From: Novosphingobium sp. SG707 | Lineage (GTDB): Bacteria; Pseudomonadota; Alphaproteobacteria; Sphingomonadales; Sphingomonadaceae | Assembly: GCF_012275515.1 (NCBI RefSeq) | Contig: NZ_JAAZQL010000001.1 | Location: 789,006 to 853,005, forward strand | Length of the DNA: 64,000 bases | Reading direction: 5' to 3' | Shown: positions 1-9,288 of the stretch, one piece after another | How positions within the stretch are numbered: position 1 is the first letter of the stretch | How the letters are laid out: the number at the start of each line of letters is the position of its first letter | Notes under the pieces: generated by a model | The model's database searches: none | What the model was told of the DNA's origin: nothing | The model's input: only the letters and a program-made list of their open reading frames with translations | Translations under genes and position numbers: made by a program

Positions 1-235
1 GGCGGGGACCGGAATGACCGTACCGACCACCGCGATTCAGACTGTCGATGGCAAGCCCACCGTCTTTGTGCGGACCGGCGGCGGATTTCGCGCGGTGCCG
101 GTTGAGCTGGGCGATGCGGCGGGGCCGATGATTGTCGTGCGCCGCGGCCTGTCGGCCCGCGATCAGATCGCCACCACCAATTCCTTCACGCTCAAGGCCG
201 AAATGGGCAAGGGCGAAGCGGGCGAGGAGGATTGA
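1..235 (+). CDS. RND efflux periplasmic adaptor, C-terminal end (partial)
   Basis: The frame is open from the first base and stops at 233-235, so only about the last 77 residues of a longer protein are present. They read as the membrane-proximal C-terminal part of an HlyD/CusB/CzcB-type adaptor: a VPTTAIQ strand, a VFVRTGGGFRAVPV strand and a closing ARDQIATTNSFTLKAEM segment. Such adaptors join an inner-membrane RND pump to an outer-membrane channel in the periplasm. The next gene, a metal RND pump, begins 3 bases after the stop, so the two are co-transcribed. Family assignment is firm from this context; metal specificity cannot be read from the fragment. Confidence 0.85.
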   Translation, partial: AGTGMTVPTTAIQTVDGKPTVFVRTGGGFRAVPVELGDAAGPMIVVRRGLSARDQIATTNSFTLKAEMGKGEAGEED

Positions 236-238
236 GTC

Positions 239-3200
239 ATGATCGCCAAAATCGTCAATCGCGCGGTGGACAGGCGCTGGCTTGTCCTGCTGCTGACTGG
301 TCTTGCGGCGCTGGTGGGGGCATGGGCGCTCTGGCGCCTGCCCATCGATGCCGTGCCCGACATCACCAACAATCAGGTGCAGATCAACATCCGCGCCCCC
401 GCTCTGTCGCCCGAACTGGTGGAAAAACAGGTCGCTTTTCCCATCGAGACGGCGCTGGCGGGCATTCCCGGCCTTGAATATACCCGCTCGCTCAGCCGCA
501 ATGGCTTTGCGCAGGTCACGGCGGTCTTTACCGACAGTTCCGACATCTATTTCGCGCGCCAGCAGGTGGGCGAGCGGCTGACCGGTGTGAAAGAGAATCT
601 GCCGTCCGGCGTGAACCCGGAAATGGGGCCGATCGCCACCGGTCTGGGCGAGGTCTATATGTGGACCATCCGTCTGGAGCATCGCGGGGATGACAAGCAT
701 CTGCCGGGCGAACCGGGGATGCAGCCTGACGGCAGCTATATCACCCCCGAGGGCGAAAGACTGACCAGCGAGGCGGACAAGGCGACCTATCTGCGCACCG
801 CGCAGGACTGGATCGTTGCGCCTTTGCTGAAAAACACGCCGGGACTGGCGGGCGTTGATTCCATCGGCGGCTATGCCAAGCAGTTTCTCGTTGTGCCCGA
901 TGTGCAGAAATTGGCCTCGATGGGGCTGACGCTGGGCGATCTGGCCGATGCGCTGGAAAAGAACAACACCAGTGTGGGCGGCGGTTTTGTCGAGCGCAAT
1001 GGCGAAGGTCTGGCGGTGCGCTCCGATGCTTTGGTACGCAATGCGGCGGAATTGGCCCGCGTGGTCGTGTCTTTGCGCAATGGCGTGCCGATCACGCTGG
1101 ATCAGGTGGCCGTCATCCGCAACGGACAGGCGATCCGCATGGGTTCGGCCTCGGAAAACGGAACCGAAGTGGTGGTGGGCACCGCCGTCATGCGTATCGG
1201 CGAGAACAGCCGCACGGTGGCCACGGCGGTGGCCAAAAGGCTGGCGGCGATCAATGCTTCGCTGCCGCCCGATGTGGTGGTCCAGCCGGTGCTGGACCGC
1301 ACGGCGCTGGTCAATTCGACGATCCGCACGGTGGCGAAGAATCTGGCGGAGGGCGCGCTGCTGGTGATCGTCGTGCTGTTTGCCTTGCTGGGTAATGTGC
1401 GGGCGGCGTTGATCGCGGCGGCCGTCATCCCCGTCACCATGCTGCTGACCGGCTTTGGTATGCTCAAGGCCGGGGTTTCGGCCAATCTGATGAGTCTTGG
1501 TGCGCTGGATTTCGGGCTGATCGTCGATGGCGCGGTCATTATCGTGGAAAATGCCTTGCGCCATATGGCCGAGCTTCACCATGAGGCGCAGCGGCCTTTG
1601 TCGCTGCGCGAGAGGCTGCGTACCGTGGCGCTTTCCGCGCGGGAGATGATCCGACCCTCGGTCTATGGGCAGGCGATCATCATTCTGGTCTATGTTCCGC
1701 TGCTCACCCTGACGGGGGTGGAGGGCAAGACTTTCGTGCCCATGGCGATGACGGTCATCATTGCGCTGGTCTTTGCCTTCATTCTCTCGCTTACCTTTGT
1801 GCCGGCGGCCATTGCCATCTGGCTCTCGCAGCGGATTGAGGAGAAGGAGGGGCGCATCATGGGCTGGCTCAAGGCGCGCTATGCGCCGGGGCTGGAGCGC
1901 GCCATGGGACGTCCCGGTCTGACGCTGGGCGCCGGAATCGGCAGCGTGGCGGTGGCCCTGGCCGCCTTCACCGCTCTGGGGCAAGTGTTCCTGCCGCAGC
2001 TCGACGAGGGGGATATGCTGGTGCAGGCCCTGCGCATTCCGGCCACCTCGGTTCAGCAGAGTCAGGCAATGCAGGTGCCCATCGAACAGGCTCTCTCGAA
2101 AATGCCCGAGGTGCGGTTCGTTTTCTCCAAGACCGGCACGGCCGAACTGGCGTCCGACCCGATGCCGCCCAATGCGACCGACAATTTCGTGATTCTGAAA
2201 GACCGCAAACTGTGGCCCGACCCCAGCCTTTCCAAGGAGGCGCTGGTCGAGAAGATCGAGAAGACCTTGGCCCGTTTTCCGGGCAATGCCTATGAAATCA
2301 CCCAGCCCATCCAGATGCGCTTCAACGAGTTGATCGCGGGGGTGCGCGGCGATGTGGCGGTCAAGGTCTTTGGCGATGATTTTGCGGCCATGAACGCCAC
2401 CGCCGAGAAGATCGCCGATATTCTGCGCCGCACGCCGGGCGCGGTGGATGTGAAGGTCGAGCAGACCAGCGGCCTGCCCATCTTGGACATTCGGGTCAAT
2501 CGCGATGCGATGGCGCGCCTTGGCGTCAGCGCGCAGGACGTGCAGGACACCGTGACCGCGACGCTGGGCGGGCGGCAGGCGGGCATGATCTTTGAAGGCG
2601 ACCGCCGCTTTCCCGTGGTCATCCGCCTGTCCGAGGCACAGCGGGCTGATCTGGCCATGCTGGGCCAATTGCAGGTGTCCGCGCCCGGGGGCCGGTTCGT
2701 GCCGCTCGCCAGTGTGGCCGACATCCGCGTCACCGAAGGCCCCAACCAGATCAGCCGCGAAAACGGCAAGCGCCGCGTCGTGGTGCAGGCCAATGTGCGC
2801 GGACGCGATGTGGCCGGGGTGGTGGGCGATGCGCAGGCGGCCATTGCCAGGGAAATCCGCCTGCCTGCGGGCAGCTACCTCGAATGGGGCGGCCAGTTCG
2901 AGAATCTGGCCTCGGCGCGCGAAAGGCTGCAACTGGTGATCCCGGCCTGTTTCGCGCTGATCCTGCTGTTGCTCTATGGCGCGCTGGGATCGGTGCGTGA
3001 TGCCGCGCTTGTCTTTACCGGGGTGCCGATGGCGCTGGTCGGCGGGGTTCTGGCGCTGTTTGTGCGGGGCATGGACTTTTCCATCTCGGCGGCGGTCGGC
3101 TTTATCGCGCTGTCCGGGATTGCGGTGCTCAATGGGCTGGTGATGGTGTCCTCGATCCATGATCTGATGCGCGGCGGCATGGCGCGCGCGGCGGCCGCCC

Positions 3201-3442
3201 GCATGGGGGCGCTTCGGCGCCTGCGCCCCGTCATCATGACCGCACTTGTGGCCAGCCTCGGCTTCGTGCCTATGGCTTTGGGATCGGGCGCGGGGGCAGA
3301 GGTGCAGAAACCCCTGGCCACCGTGGTGATCGGCGGGCTGGTTTCGGCCACTTTGCTCACGCTTTTCCTGCTGCCGACTCTTTACGCCCAGTATGGGCAT
3401 GGACCGGCGGCGGGCAAACAGGAGGAGGATGTCGCGCCATAG
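239..3442 (+). CDS. czcA: CzcA/CusA-family heavy-metal RND efflux pump
   Basis: This 1067-residue protein has the full length of an inner-membrane heavy-metal RND transporter, which exports metal ions from periplasm or cytoplasm using the proton gradient. An N-terminal membrane helix is followed by a large periplasmic loop, a first membrane bundle (about residues 345-545), a second loop and a second bundle near residues 900-1050. The TM4 signature reads DFGLIVDGAVIIVEN, with D424 and D430. This DFG...DGA form is typical of divalent-cation pumps (Co/Zn/Cd/Ni), whereas Cu/Ag CusA proteins carry a different version, so a divalent metal is inferred. The start is set by GAGGAGGATTGAGTC upstream and by the adaptor gene ending 3 bases before. 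Confidence 0.95.
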   Translation: MIAKIVNRAVDRRWLVLLLTGLAALVGAWALWRLPIDAVPDITNNQVQINIRAPALSPELVEKQVAFPIETALAGIPGLEYTRSLSRNGFAQVTAVFTDSSDIYFARQQVGERLTGVKENLPSGVNPEMGPIATGLGEVYMWTIRLEHRGDDKHLPGEPGMQPDGSYITPEGERLTSEADKATYLRTAQDWIVAPLLKNTPGLAGVDSIGGYAKQFLVVPDVQKLASMGLTLGDLADALEKNNTSVGGGFVERNGEGLAVRSDALVRNAAELARVVVSLRNGVPITLDQVAVIRNGQAIRMGSASENGTEVVVGTAVMRIGENSRTVATAVAKRLAAINASLPPDVVVQPVLDRTALVNSTIRTVAKNLAEGALLVIVVLFALLGNVRAALIAAAVIPVTMLLTGFGMLKAGVSANLMSLGALDFGLIVDGAVIIVENALRHMAELHHEAQRPLSLRERLRTVALSAREMIRPSVYGQAIIILVYVPLLTLTGVEGKTFVPMAMTVIIALVFAFILSLTFVPAAIAIWLSQRIEEKEGRIMGWLKARYAPGLERAMGRPGLTLGAGIGSVAVALAAFTALGQVFLPQLDEGDMLVQALRIPATSVQQSQAMQVPIEQALSKMPEVRFVFSKTGTAELASDPMPPNATDNFVILKDRKLWPDPSLSKEALVEKIEKTLARFPGNAYEITQPIQMRFNELIAGVRGDVAVKVFGDDFAAMNATAEKIADILRRTPGAVDVKVEQTSGLPILDIRVNRDAMARLGVSAQDVQDTVTATLGGRQAGMIFEGDRRFPVVIRLSEAQRADLAMLGQLQVSAPGGRFVPLASVADIRVTEGPNQISRENGKRRVVVQANVRGRDVAGVVGDAQAAIAREIRLPAGSYLEWGGQFENLASARERLQLVIPACFALILLLLYGALGSVRDAALVFTGVPMALVGGVLALFVRGMDFSISAAVGFIALSGIAVLNGLVMVSSIHDLMRGGMARAAAARMGALRRLRPVIMTALVASLGFVPMALGSGAGAEVQKPLATVVIGGLVSATLLTLFLLPTLYAQYGHGPAAGKQEEDVAP

Positions 3443-3511
3443 GACGCCTTCCGGGCAGGCGAGCCTTTTGCGCGGCGCTCTGCGCATCGAAGGGGGGCAG
3501 GGGCGGGCGGC

Positions 3512-4207
3512 TCATGACATCACCTCCAGACGGGCGGCGGCCTCGCGCGCTTCGGCCTCGCGGGCGGGGATCGTTGCGGCCATCCGGGTCTGATAGCCGG
3601 CCAGGATCTCGGCCGGCGCGGTTTCGGGCGAGCCTGCGTCAAAGGGCGGCGCGGGCGCATATTCCAGCCCCAGTTGCAGGGTCTGCGCCAGGGTTTTACC
3701 GCCCAGTTCCGCCAGCAGGGTCAGGGCAAAGTCGATGCCCGCCGTCACCCCGCCGCCGGTGATGACATGGCCATCGCGCACCACGCGCCCCGTATCGGGC
3801 AGGGCGCCAAACAGCGGCAGCAGGTGACGATAGGCCCAGTGACAGGCCGCGCGCCTGCCCTGCAGCAGTCCCGCCGCGCCAAGGATCAGCGAGCCGGTGC
3901 AGACCGAGGTGATATAGCGGGCACCCTCTCCCAATCGGCGGATCTGGGCGATGAAATCCTCGTCCAGCGCCACCTGTGTCGCCGCCACGCCGCCCGGCAC
4001 GCAAAGCAGATCGCAGGCGGCAATGTCGGTCAGGCGTTGCGTATGGGCAAAGGTCAGCCCTTCGGCGGGAACATCGCCGCCATCCCGGCTCGCCACGATG
4101 CTCCGGCTGTCGGGCAGGCGCGAGAGGAATTGATAAGGACCGGTGAAATCGAGCTGGGTCATGCCCGGAAAGACGGCAAAGACGATGCGAAACGGTGGGT
4201 GATTCAT
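3512..4207 (-). CDS. DJ-1/PfpI family protein, isonitrile-hydratase-like
   Basis: A 231-residue class I glutamine-amidotransferase-like protein. It has the DJ-1/PfpI nucleophile elbow ITSVCTGSLILGAAGLL, followed by the CHWAYR and GGGVTAGIDFALTL segments typical of the isonitrile hydratase/ThiJ subgroup; the elbow cysteine is the expected nucleophile. Isonitrile hydratase converts isonitriles to N-substituted formamides, but many close relatives have no known substrate. A longer frame reaches 4267, but the ATG at 4207 is preceded by AGAGGAGGCTGTC, so this start is chosen. It is divergent from a GlxA-type regulator that also carries a DJ-1 domain, 79 bases away, which suggests the regulator controls it. 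Confidence 0.85.
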   Translation of the reverse strand: MNHPPFRIVFAVFPGMTQLDFTGPYQFLSRLPDSRSIVASRDGGDVPAEGLTFAHTQRLTDIAACDLLCVPGGVAATQVALDEDFIAQIRRLGEGARYITSVCTGSLILGAAGLLQGRRAACHWAYRHLLPLFGALPDTGRVVRDGHVITGGGVTAGIDFALTLLAELGGKTLAQTLQLGLEYAPAPPFDAGSPETAPAEILAGYQTRMAATIPAREAEAREAAARLEVMS

Positions 4208-4286
4208 GACAGCCTCCTCTGGATGCGGGGCCATGATGCCGGTCGGGACGGCTTGACGAAATGACAATGATCCCTCATTTTATGCC

Positions 4287-5249
4287 ATGTCTCAAAGTAT
4301 CGGCATCTATCTTTATCCCGACTTTCAGCTCCTTGACGCCTGCGGCCCGATCACCAGCTTTGAAATCGCGGGTCGCATGGCGGGCAGGCCCTATCGGCTG
4401 GTGCCGATTTCGGCGGCGGGCGGGCCGGTGCGCAGTTCTTCGGGCATCGCGCTCGATACGGTGGCGGCCCAGGGCGCGGGCCCGTTCGACACGCTGGTCG
4501 TGGTGGGCGGCAATGGCAGCCGCGATGCCATGCGCGAGCCTGCCAACACCGATTTCCTGCGCACGGCTGCCAGGGATGTGCGGCGCCTGTGCAGCGTGTG
4601 TTCGGGGGCATTTCTGCTGGCCGGGGCGGGGCTGCTCGACGGGCGGCGGGCCACCACCCACTGGCGCCGGGCGAAATTGCTGGCGCGGCTGTTTCCGGCG
4701 GTCAAGGTTGATCCCGACCGCATCCATATCCGCGATGGGCATATCTGGACCTCGGCGGGGATTACGGCCGGGATCGATCTGGCGCTGGCGCTGATCGCGC
4801 AGGATCTGGGCGACGCGCTGGCGCAGCGGGTGGCGCAGGACATGGTGGTCTATTACCGGCGGCCGGGCGGGCAGTCGCAATTTTCGGCGCTGGCCGAACT
4901 GGGCGGCGATGAGAGTGAATTTTCCGCCCTGCTCGAATGGATCCGCAGCCATCTGCACGAGCGGTTGACCGTCGAGCGACTGGCGGAGCAGGCGGCAATG
5001 AGCCCGCGCAATTTCTCACGCGCCTTTTCGCGCAGCATGGGGATCGGCCCGGCGCGGGTGGTCGAACGCCTGCGCCTTGAGGTGGCGCGCGAAAGGGTCG
5101 AGCACAGCAACATGCCGGTCGAGCAGGTCGCACGGGCCACCGGATTCCATGACCCGGAGCGGATGCGGCGCGCCTTTCTGCGCGCTTTTGGCCAGCCCCC
5201 GCAGGCCATGCGCCGCATCGCCCAGAGCGCTCAGACTGCGGCTGAGTGA
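4287..5249 (+). CDS. GlxA-family AraC-type transcriptional regulator with DJ-1/PfpI domain
   Basis: A 320-residue two-domain regulator. Residues about 1-180 form a DJ-1/PfpI-like ligand domain with a degenerate elbow (CSVCSGAFLLAGAGLL, THWRRAKLL). Residues about 210-315 form an AraC/XylS DNA-binding domain with two helix-turn-helix units: ERLAEQAAMSPRNFSRAF, and VEQVARATGFHDPERMRRAF followed by GQPPQ. GlxA-family proteins sense small metabolites and activate neighbouring genes. The divergent DJ-1/PfpI gene is the likely target. The plus-strand start at 4287 opens directly with the DJ-1 fold (SIGIYLYPDFQLLDACGP), which supports it. Confidence 0.9.
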   Translation: MSQSIGIYLYPDFQLLDACGPITSFEIAGRMAGRPYRLVPISAAGGPVRSSSGIALDTVAAQGAGPFDTLVVVGGNGSRDAMREPANTDFLRTAARDVRRLCSVCSGAFLLAGAGLLDGRRATTHWRRAKLLARLFPAVKVDPDRIHIRDGHIWTSAGITAGIDLALALIAQDLGDALAQRVAQDMVVYYRRPGGQSQFSALAELGGDESEFSALLEWIRSHLHERLTVERLAEQAAMSPRNFSRAFSRSMGIGPARVVERLRLEVARERVEHSNMPVEQVARATGFHDPERMRRAFLRAFGQPPQAMRRIAQSAQTAAE

Positions 5250-5309
5250 TCCACCGGAGGCGTCTCCTGTCCGCGACTGGCGGGCAGCGCAAGGCCCAAA
5301 CGCTGGATC

Positions 5310-6785
5310 TTACCAGCCCACCATCACCGATTTGGTTTCGGTGAAGGCTTCCACCCCATGCCGCCCATGTTCGCGGCCCAGCCCCGATTGCCTGAAACCG
5401 CCAAAAGGCAGGGCGAATTCCATGCCCGACCCATTGATCTTGACCGAGCCCGAACGCAGCTTTTTCGCCATTGCATGGGCATGGCCCAGATGGGCGGTCC
5501 ACACATAGGCCGACAGCCCGTAAATGCTGTCATTGGCCCGCGCCGCCAGATCGTCGAGATCGTCATCGCCAAATTTCATGACCGACAGGACAGGGCCGAA
5601 AATTTCCTCGCGCACGATCGACATGGACGGATCGGCATCGACAAAGATCGTGGGGTTGACGAAATAGCCCGGCCCCGAAGGTGCATCGCCGCCCGCGATC
5701 AGTGTGGCGCCTTCGGCTTTGCCCGCCTCGATATAGGCCATCACCTTATCGCGCTGCGGTCCGGAAATCAGCGGACCAAGCGCGATCCCCTCCTCGGTCC
5801 CCGGCCCGACGCGCAGCTTTTGCGTGAAGGCGACCAGACCCTCGATGAAACGGTCAAAGATCGCCTCATGCAGGAACAGGCGCGATCCGGCCGCGCAGAC
5901 CTGTCCGCTGTTGCCGAAGATGCCCATGGCCACGGCGGGAATGGCGCGCCCGAGATCGGCATCGGGAAAGACGATGCTGGCCGATTTGCCGCCCAGTTCG
6001 AGGCTGACGCGCTTAAGGTCGCCCACGCTCTGATGCAGGATCGCCTTGCCGGTGGCGGTCGATCCGGTAAAGCTGATCTTGTCGATGCCGGGATGGCCGA
6101 CCAGAGCCGCGCCCGCCTCCACGCCGGTTCCCGTCACCACATTGACCACGCCGCCCGGAAAGCCCGCCTGCGCCACCAGTTCGGCCAGACGCAGCCCTGA
6201 CATGGGCGCCAGTTCGGCGGGCTTGAGCACCACCGTGCAGCCCGCCGCCAGCGCCGCCGAGACCTTGGTGCAGGTGATGGCAAAGGGCGCGTTCCACGGC
6301 ACGATCAGGGCCGCCACGCCCAGCGCTTCATGCGTGGTATAGCCATGCCAGTTGCCCGGCACCGACATGGGCACGGTTTCGCCTGTCAACCGCCGGGGCC
6401 AGCCTGCGTGATAGCGGATCGCGCTGATCGCGCTGCCCACGGCCATCATCCGCGAAACGCCGTAGGGCATGCCATTGTCGATGGTTTCCATCGCCGCCAG
6501 TTCGTCGCGGTTCTCCTCGACCAGATCGGCAAGGCGCAGCAGGAGCCTTTCGCGCTCGGCGGCGGGCATGGCCGACCATGATGGGGCGTCAAAGGCGCGG
6601 CGCGCGGCGCGAACGGCCTGATCGACCTCCTCCGCCCCGCCTGCGGCAATCGCGCCGATGGCGGTTTCGCGCGCCGGATCAAGGACCGGGATCGTCGCCC
6701 CGGAGCCTTTGCGCCAGGCGCCGTCGATGAAATGGCCCGACAGGGCGGCCATGCGCCCGCGTGCGGTGTCGAAAATCGGGTTCAT
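5310..6785 (-). CDS. NAD(P)-dependent aldehyde dehydrogenase
   Basis: A 491-residue aldehyde dehydrogenase of normal family length. It carries the cofactor motif GSTATGKAI, the glutamate motif LELGGKSASIVF and the cysteine-containing NSGQVCAAGSRLF; Cys in GQVCAAG is the nucleophile. It ends with the usual PFGGFRQSGLGRE segment. It is the last gene of the long minus-strand operon and starts inside the stop of the GMC oxidoreductase (ATGA overlap at 6782-6785). The pairing suggests that the alcohol made by the methylhydroxylase is taken to an aldehyde by the GMC enzyme and to a carboxylic acid here. The exact aldehyde is inferred, not shown. Confidence 0.92.
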   Translation of the reverse strand: MNPIFDTARGRMAALSGHFIDGAWRKGSGATIPVLDPARETAIGAIAAGGAEEVDQAVRAARRAFDAPSWSAMPAAERERLLLRLADLVEENRDELAAMETIDNGMPYGVSRMMAVGSAISAIRYHAGWPRRLTGETVPMSVPGNWHGYTTHEALGVAALIVPWNAPFAITCTKVSAALAAGCTVVLKPAELAPMSGLRLAELVAQAGFPGGVVNVVTGTGVEAGAALVGHPGIDKISFTGSTATGKAILHQSVGDLKRVSLELGGKSASIVFPDADLGRAIPAVAMGIFGNSGQVCAAGSRLFLHEAIFDRFIEGLVAFTQKLRVGPGTEEGIALGPLISGPQRDKVMAYIEAGKAEGATLIAGGDAPSGPGYFVNPTIFVDADPSMSIVREEIFGPVLSVMKFGDDDLDDLAARANDSIYGLSAYVWTAHLGHAHAMAKKLRSGSVKINGSGMEFALPFGGFRQSGLGREHGRHGVEAFTETKSVMVGW

Positions 6786-8407
6786 GCTTGTTGCTCCTGA
6801 CGCGCGGATTGCAGAATGAGGTCGCTGGCTTTTTCGCCGATCATCACGGCGGCGGCATTGGTGTTGGCGCCCACCAGCAGCGGCATGATCGAGGCATCGG
6901 CCACGCGCAGGCCCCCAATGCCATGCACCCGCAATTGCGGATCGACCACTGCATCGGCCCCCAGGCCCATCGCGCAGGTGCCGACCGGATGATGCACCAC
7001 GCCCGACAATTGCGCCTTCATCGCGTCGAGCGCCTCGTCGCTGGTGATATGGGCGCCGGGCAAGGTTTCTTCGATGACATAATCGGCAATCGGACCATTG
7101 GCGAAAATCCGCCGTGAAATCGTCAGGCCCTTTTTCAGCACATCCCAGTCGCGCTCATCGCCCAGCAGGTTGAGATGGATGCGTGGGGCCGAGCGGAAAT
7201 CGCTGTCCTGCAGGGACACGCTGCCCCGGCTTTTCGGACGCAGCAGGCAGATCGAATTGTAGAAGCAGTCCTGCTTGGGGCGAGCGAAGCCGGGGAACCA
7301 GATATTGGCGTCCACCCGCACCGGGCTGGACATGATCTGAAGATCGGGTCGGTCGAGCCCGTCCTGCGAACGGGCCAGGATGCAGGCCGCCGCGATCTGA
7401 TTGGCAAAGGGGCCGGAGCGCAGGAAATACCAGCGCAAAAAGGCCAAAGCAGCCCGGTCAAAACGCAATTGCTGGGCAAAGCTGTGGGGCGGGGCGGCGT
7501 CATATTGATGAGCAAGGCGCACATGCTCCTGCAGGTTTTGCCCGACGCCCGGCAATTCATGGACAGTGCCGATGCCGTGCCGCGCCAGATCCGGCGCCCG
7601 GCCAATGCCCGACAGCATCAGCAATTGCGGCGAACCATAGGCCCCGCCGCAAAGCACGATCTCGCGCCGGGCCGTGGCGGTCTGCTCGACGCCTTCCCTT
7701 TCAAAGGCGATGCCGGTGGCGCGCTTGCCGGAAAACAGGATGCGGCTGACCTGCGCATGGATGAGGATGCGCAGGTTGGAGCGGTCGCGGATCGGCTCCA
7801 GATAGGCCTTGGCCCCGCCGCAGCGCTCGCCGTCTTTCAGCGCGACCTGCACATCGGCGCAGCCCTCATTGCCGATGCCGTCATAATCGGGATTATAGGC
7901 ATAGCCCTGCAAGGCGGCCGAAGCGCGCAATTCCTCGGCCATCAGGCGCGAAACATTGACCGGGCGCACGCCGATCGGCCCGCCCTTGCCTCGCCATGGG
8001 TTGCCGCCGGTCCAATGGTCCTCGCTGCGCTTGAAATAGGGCAGCACGCTTTTGTAATCCCAGCCCGTGCAGCCCAGAGCGGCCCAATCGTCGAAATCGA
8101 AAGGATGGCCCCGGAAATGCACGGTGCCATTGATCGAGGATGAGCCGCCCAGCACCCGTCCCCGGGGCAAGGGAAAGACCTTGCCGTCCAGATGCAGTTC
8201 CGGCTCGGAGGCGAATTGCCAAGTCAACGCCGGATTGCGCAGGGCCTGAAGAAAACCCAGCGGCATACGGATATAGGGGTGGTTGGCCTTGCCTCCCGCT
8301 TCGAGCAGGAGGACGCGGTTTTGCGGGTCGGCGCTCAGCCGGTTGGCTAGCACGCTGCCCGCCGATCCGGCGCCCACGATGATATAGTCGAATTCCAGCT
8401 TGGACAC
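6782..8407 (-). CDS. GMC-family FAD-dependent alcohol oxidoreductase
   Basis: A 541-residue glucose-methanol-choline family flavoprotein. The N-terminal FAD fold reads DYIIVGAGSAGSVLANRLS, followed by GRVLGGSSSINGTVHFRG. The C-terminal catalytic region has VHHPVGTCAMG (active-site His) and VADASIMPLLVGANTNAAA (active-site Asn). Such enzymes oxidise alcohols, including choline and aryl or alkyl alcohols, to aldehydes. No signal peptide is seen, so it is probably cytoplasmic or membrane-associated. The start is a GTG at 8407 with AAGGAATATCAAC before it; no ATG lies close enough to the FAD motif. It is coupled to the downstream aldehyde dehydrogenase by an ATGA overlap and likely oxidises the benzylic alcohol formed by the upstream oxidase/cytochrome pair. 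Confidence 0.92.
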   Translation of the reverse strand: MSKLEFDYIIVGAGSAGSVLANRLSADPQNRVLLLEAGGKANHPYIRMPLGFLQALRNPALTWQFASEPELHLDGKVFPLPRGRVLGGSSSINGTVHFRGHPFDFDDWAALGCTGWDYKSVLPYFKRSEDHWTGGNPWRGKGGPIGVRPVNVSRLMAEELRASAALQGYAYNPDYDGIGNEGCADVQVALKDGERCGGAKAYLEPIRDRSNLRILIHAQVSRILFSGKRATGIAFEREGVEQTATARREIVLCGGAYGSPQLLMLSGIGRAPDLARHGIGTVHELPGVGQNLQEHVRLAHQYDAAPPHSFAQQLRFDRAALAFLRWYFLRSGPFANQIAAACILARSQDGLDRPDLQIMSSPVRVDANIWFPGFARPKQDCFYNSICLLRPKSRGSVSLQDSDFRSAPRIHLNLLGDERDWDVLKKGLTISRRIFANGPIADYVIEETLPGAHITSDEALDAMKAQLSGVVHHPVGTCAMGLGADAVVDPQLRVHGIGGLRVADASIMPLLVGANTNAAAVMIGEKASDLILQSARQEQQA

Positions 8408-8434
8408 GTTGATATTCCTTGGGGCAGCGGCCGT

Positions 8435-8875
8435 TCAGGCCAGCCAGAGGAAGGAGGAGGCCCGCGAGGCGCAGCGGCGCGCGCAGGCATCGCGCAGGGA
8501 GGCCAGCAGGGGATCGCCGTCCTCGCCGCCGGGCAGGCCATGGGGAAGGGCATGGGGGGCGCGGATCCGGCGGCCCCGCATCCGCAGCATGTCGCGGGCC
8601 AGCACGTAATCGCTGTAGGTTGTCAGGCCGATGATCGTGCCCGCCATTTGGTGGCCTTCTTCGCTCAGCAAAAGGCGGATGATCTCGCCCGCAGGATCGG
8701 CGCAGGGGTGGCCTGCGGCATCGGCCCTTGCCCGGATCGCGACGGCTTCGGGCAGGCGCGCGTCGAGGATGAAATGAAACCCGGCGGCGGCCTGCGCGCG
8801 CGGCGCCATGGCCAGACCCGGCAACACAGCCATGGCCCCCAGCACGGCGCGGCGGTTGACAGCCACCCCGCTCAC
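8435..8875 (-). CDS. small exported protein of unknown function in the methylhydroxylase operon
   Basis: A 146-residue protein that I do not recognise. It starts with a twin-arginine-like export signal, NRRAVLGAMAVLPGLAMAP followed by RAQA, so it is predicted to reach the periplasm. The mature part contains AGEIIRLLLSEEGHQMAG, GLTTYSDYVLARDMLRMRG and ends in an arginine- and cysteine-containing tail. The start is GTG at 8875, overlapping the stop of the cytochrome gene as GTGA; a longer ATG frame running into the cytochrome gene is rejected. Its place directly behind the cytochrome c gene suggests an accessory or assembly role for the periplasmic flavocytochrome, but that is inference only. 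Confidence 0.75.
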   Translation of the reverse strand: MSGVAVNRRAVLGAMAVLPGLAMAPRAQAAAGFHFILDARLPEAVAIRARADAAGHPCADPAGEIIRLLLSEEGHQMAGTIIGLTTYSDYVLARDMLRMRGRRIRAPHALPHGLPGGEDGDPLLASLRDACARRCASRASSFLWLA

Positions 8876-9288
8876 TTGCGGCCCTTTCGCGCTAGCCAGT
8901 CGGCCACTTGCGCCAATTCCCGGTCGGTCAGCTCCACGCGGGTAAAAGTGGGCATGTTGACCAGACCGTTGCGCACCACGGCCTTGACATAATCGGCGGT
9001 CAGATCGCGCCGGTCGGGCAATTCGGCCTGTCCCTTGGGCACGCGGCGGGCCAGCATGAATTTGCCTGTGCTGGGGCCGATATGGCAAAAGGCGCATTTC
9101 TGGCCGAACAGTTTTTCGCCCGGATTGGCCGATTGCGCGCCGTAAGTGATCGCCCCCAGCGCGGTGGTGGCGATGGGCGTGGCGTTTGCCGATTTAGTCG
9201 GCGCTGCAGGACCTTGCGCGTCGGCGGGCATGGCGATCAGCGCCAGGGCAAGTACAAGCCCGAGGATAAAGGCAAGGATGCGGATCAT
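8872..9288 (-). CDS. c-type cytochrome subunit of p-cresol-methylhydroxylase-like enzyme
   Basis: A 138-residue monoheme cytochrome c. Residues 1-24 form a Sec signal peptide ending MPADA. The heme site is C65-A-F-C68-H69, and the likely distal ligand is the methionine in LVNMPTF (M112). In p-cresol methylhydroxylase and eugenol hydroxylase a small cytochrome accepts electrons from a VAO-family flavoprotein; here the gene follows such a flavoprotein with an ATGA overlap (9285-9288). The chain would pass electrons from the substituted phenol to the respiratory chain in the periplasm. Family and role are well supported by motif plus context. Confidence 0.9.
   Translation of the reverse strand: MIRILAFILGLVLALALIAMPADAQGPAAPTKSANATPIATTALGAITYGAQSANPGEKLFGQKCAFCHIGPSTGKFMLARRVPKGQAELPDRRDLTADYVKAVVRNGLVNMPTFTRVELTDRELAQVADWLARKGRK

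Noticed and set aside
7175..8143. Long plus-strand frame opposite the GMC oxidoreductase
   Set aside because: Antisense shadow of a gene with clear FAD and active-site motifs. Similar long antisense frames at 9303, 12242, 16715, 18336, 38166, 44502, 49273 and 55078 were dismissed for the same reason.
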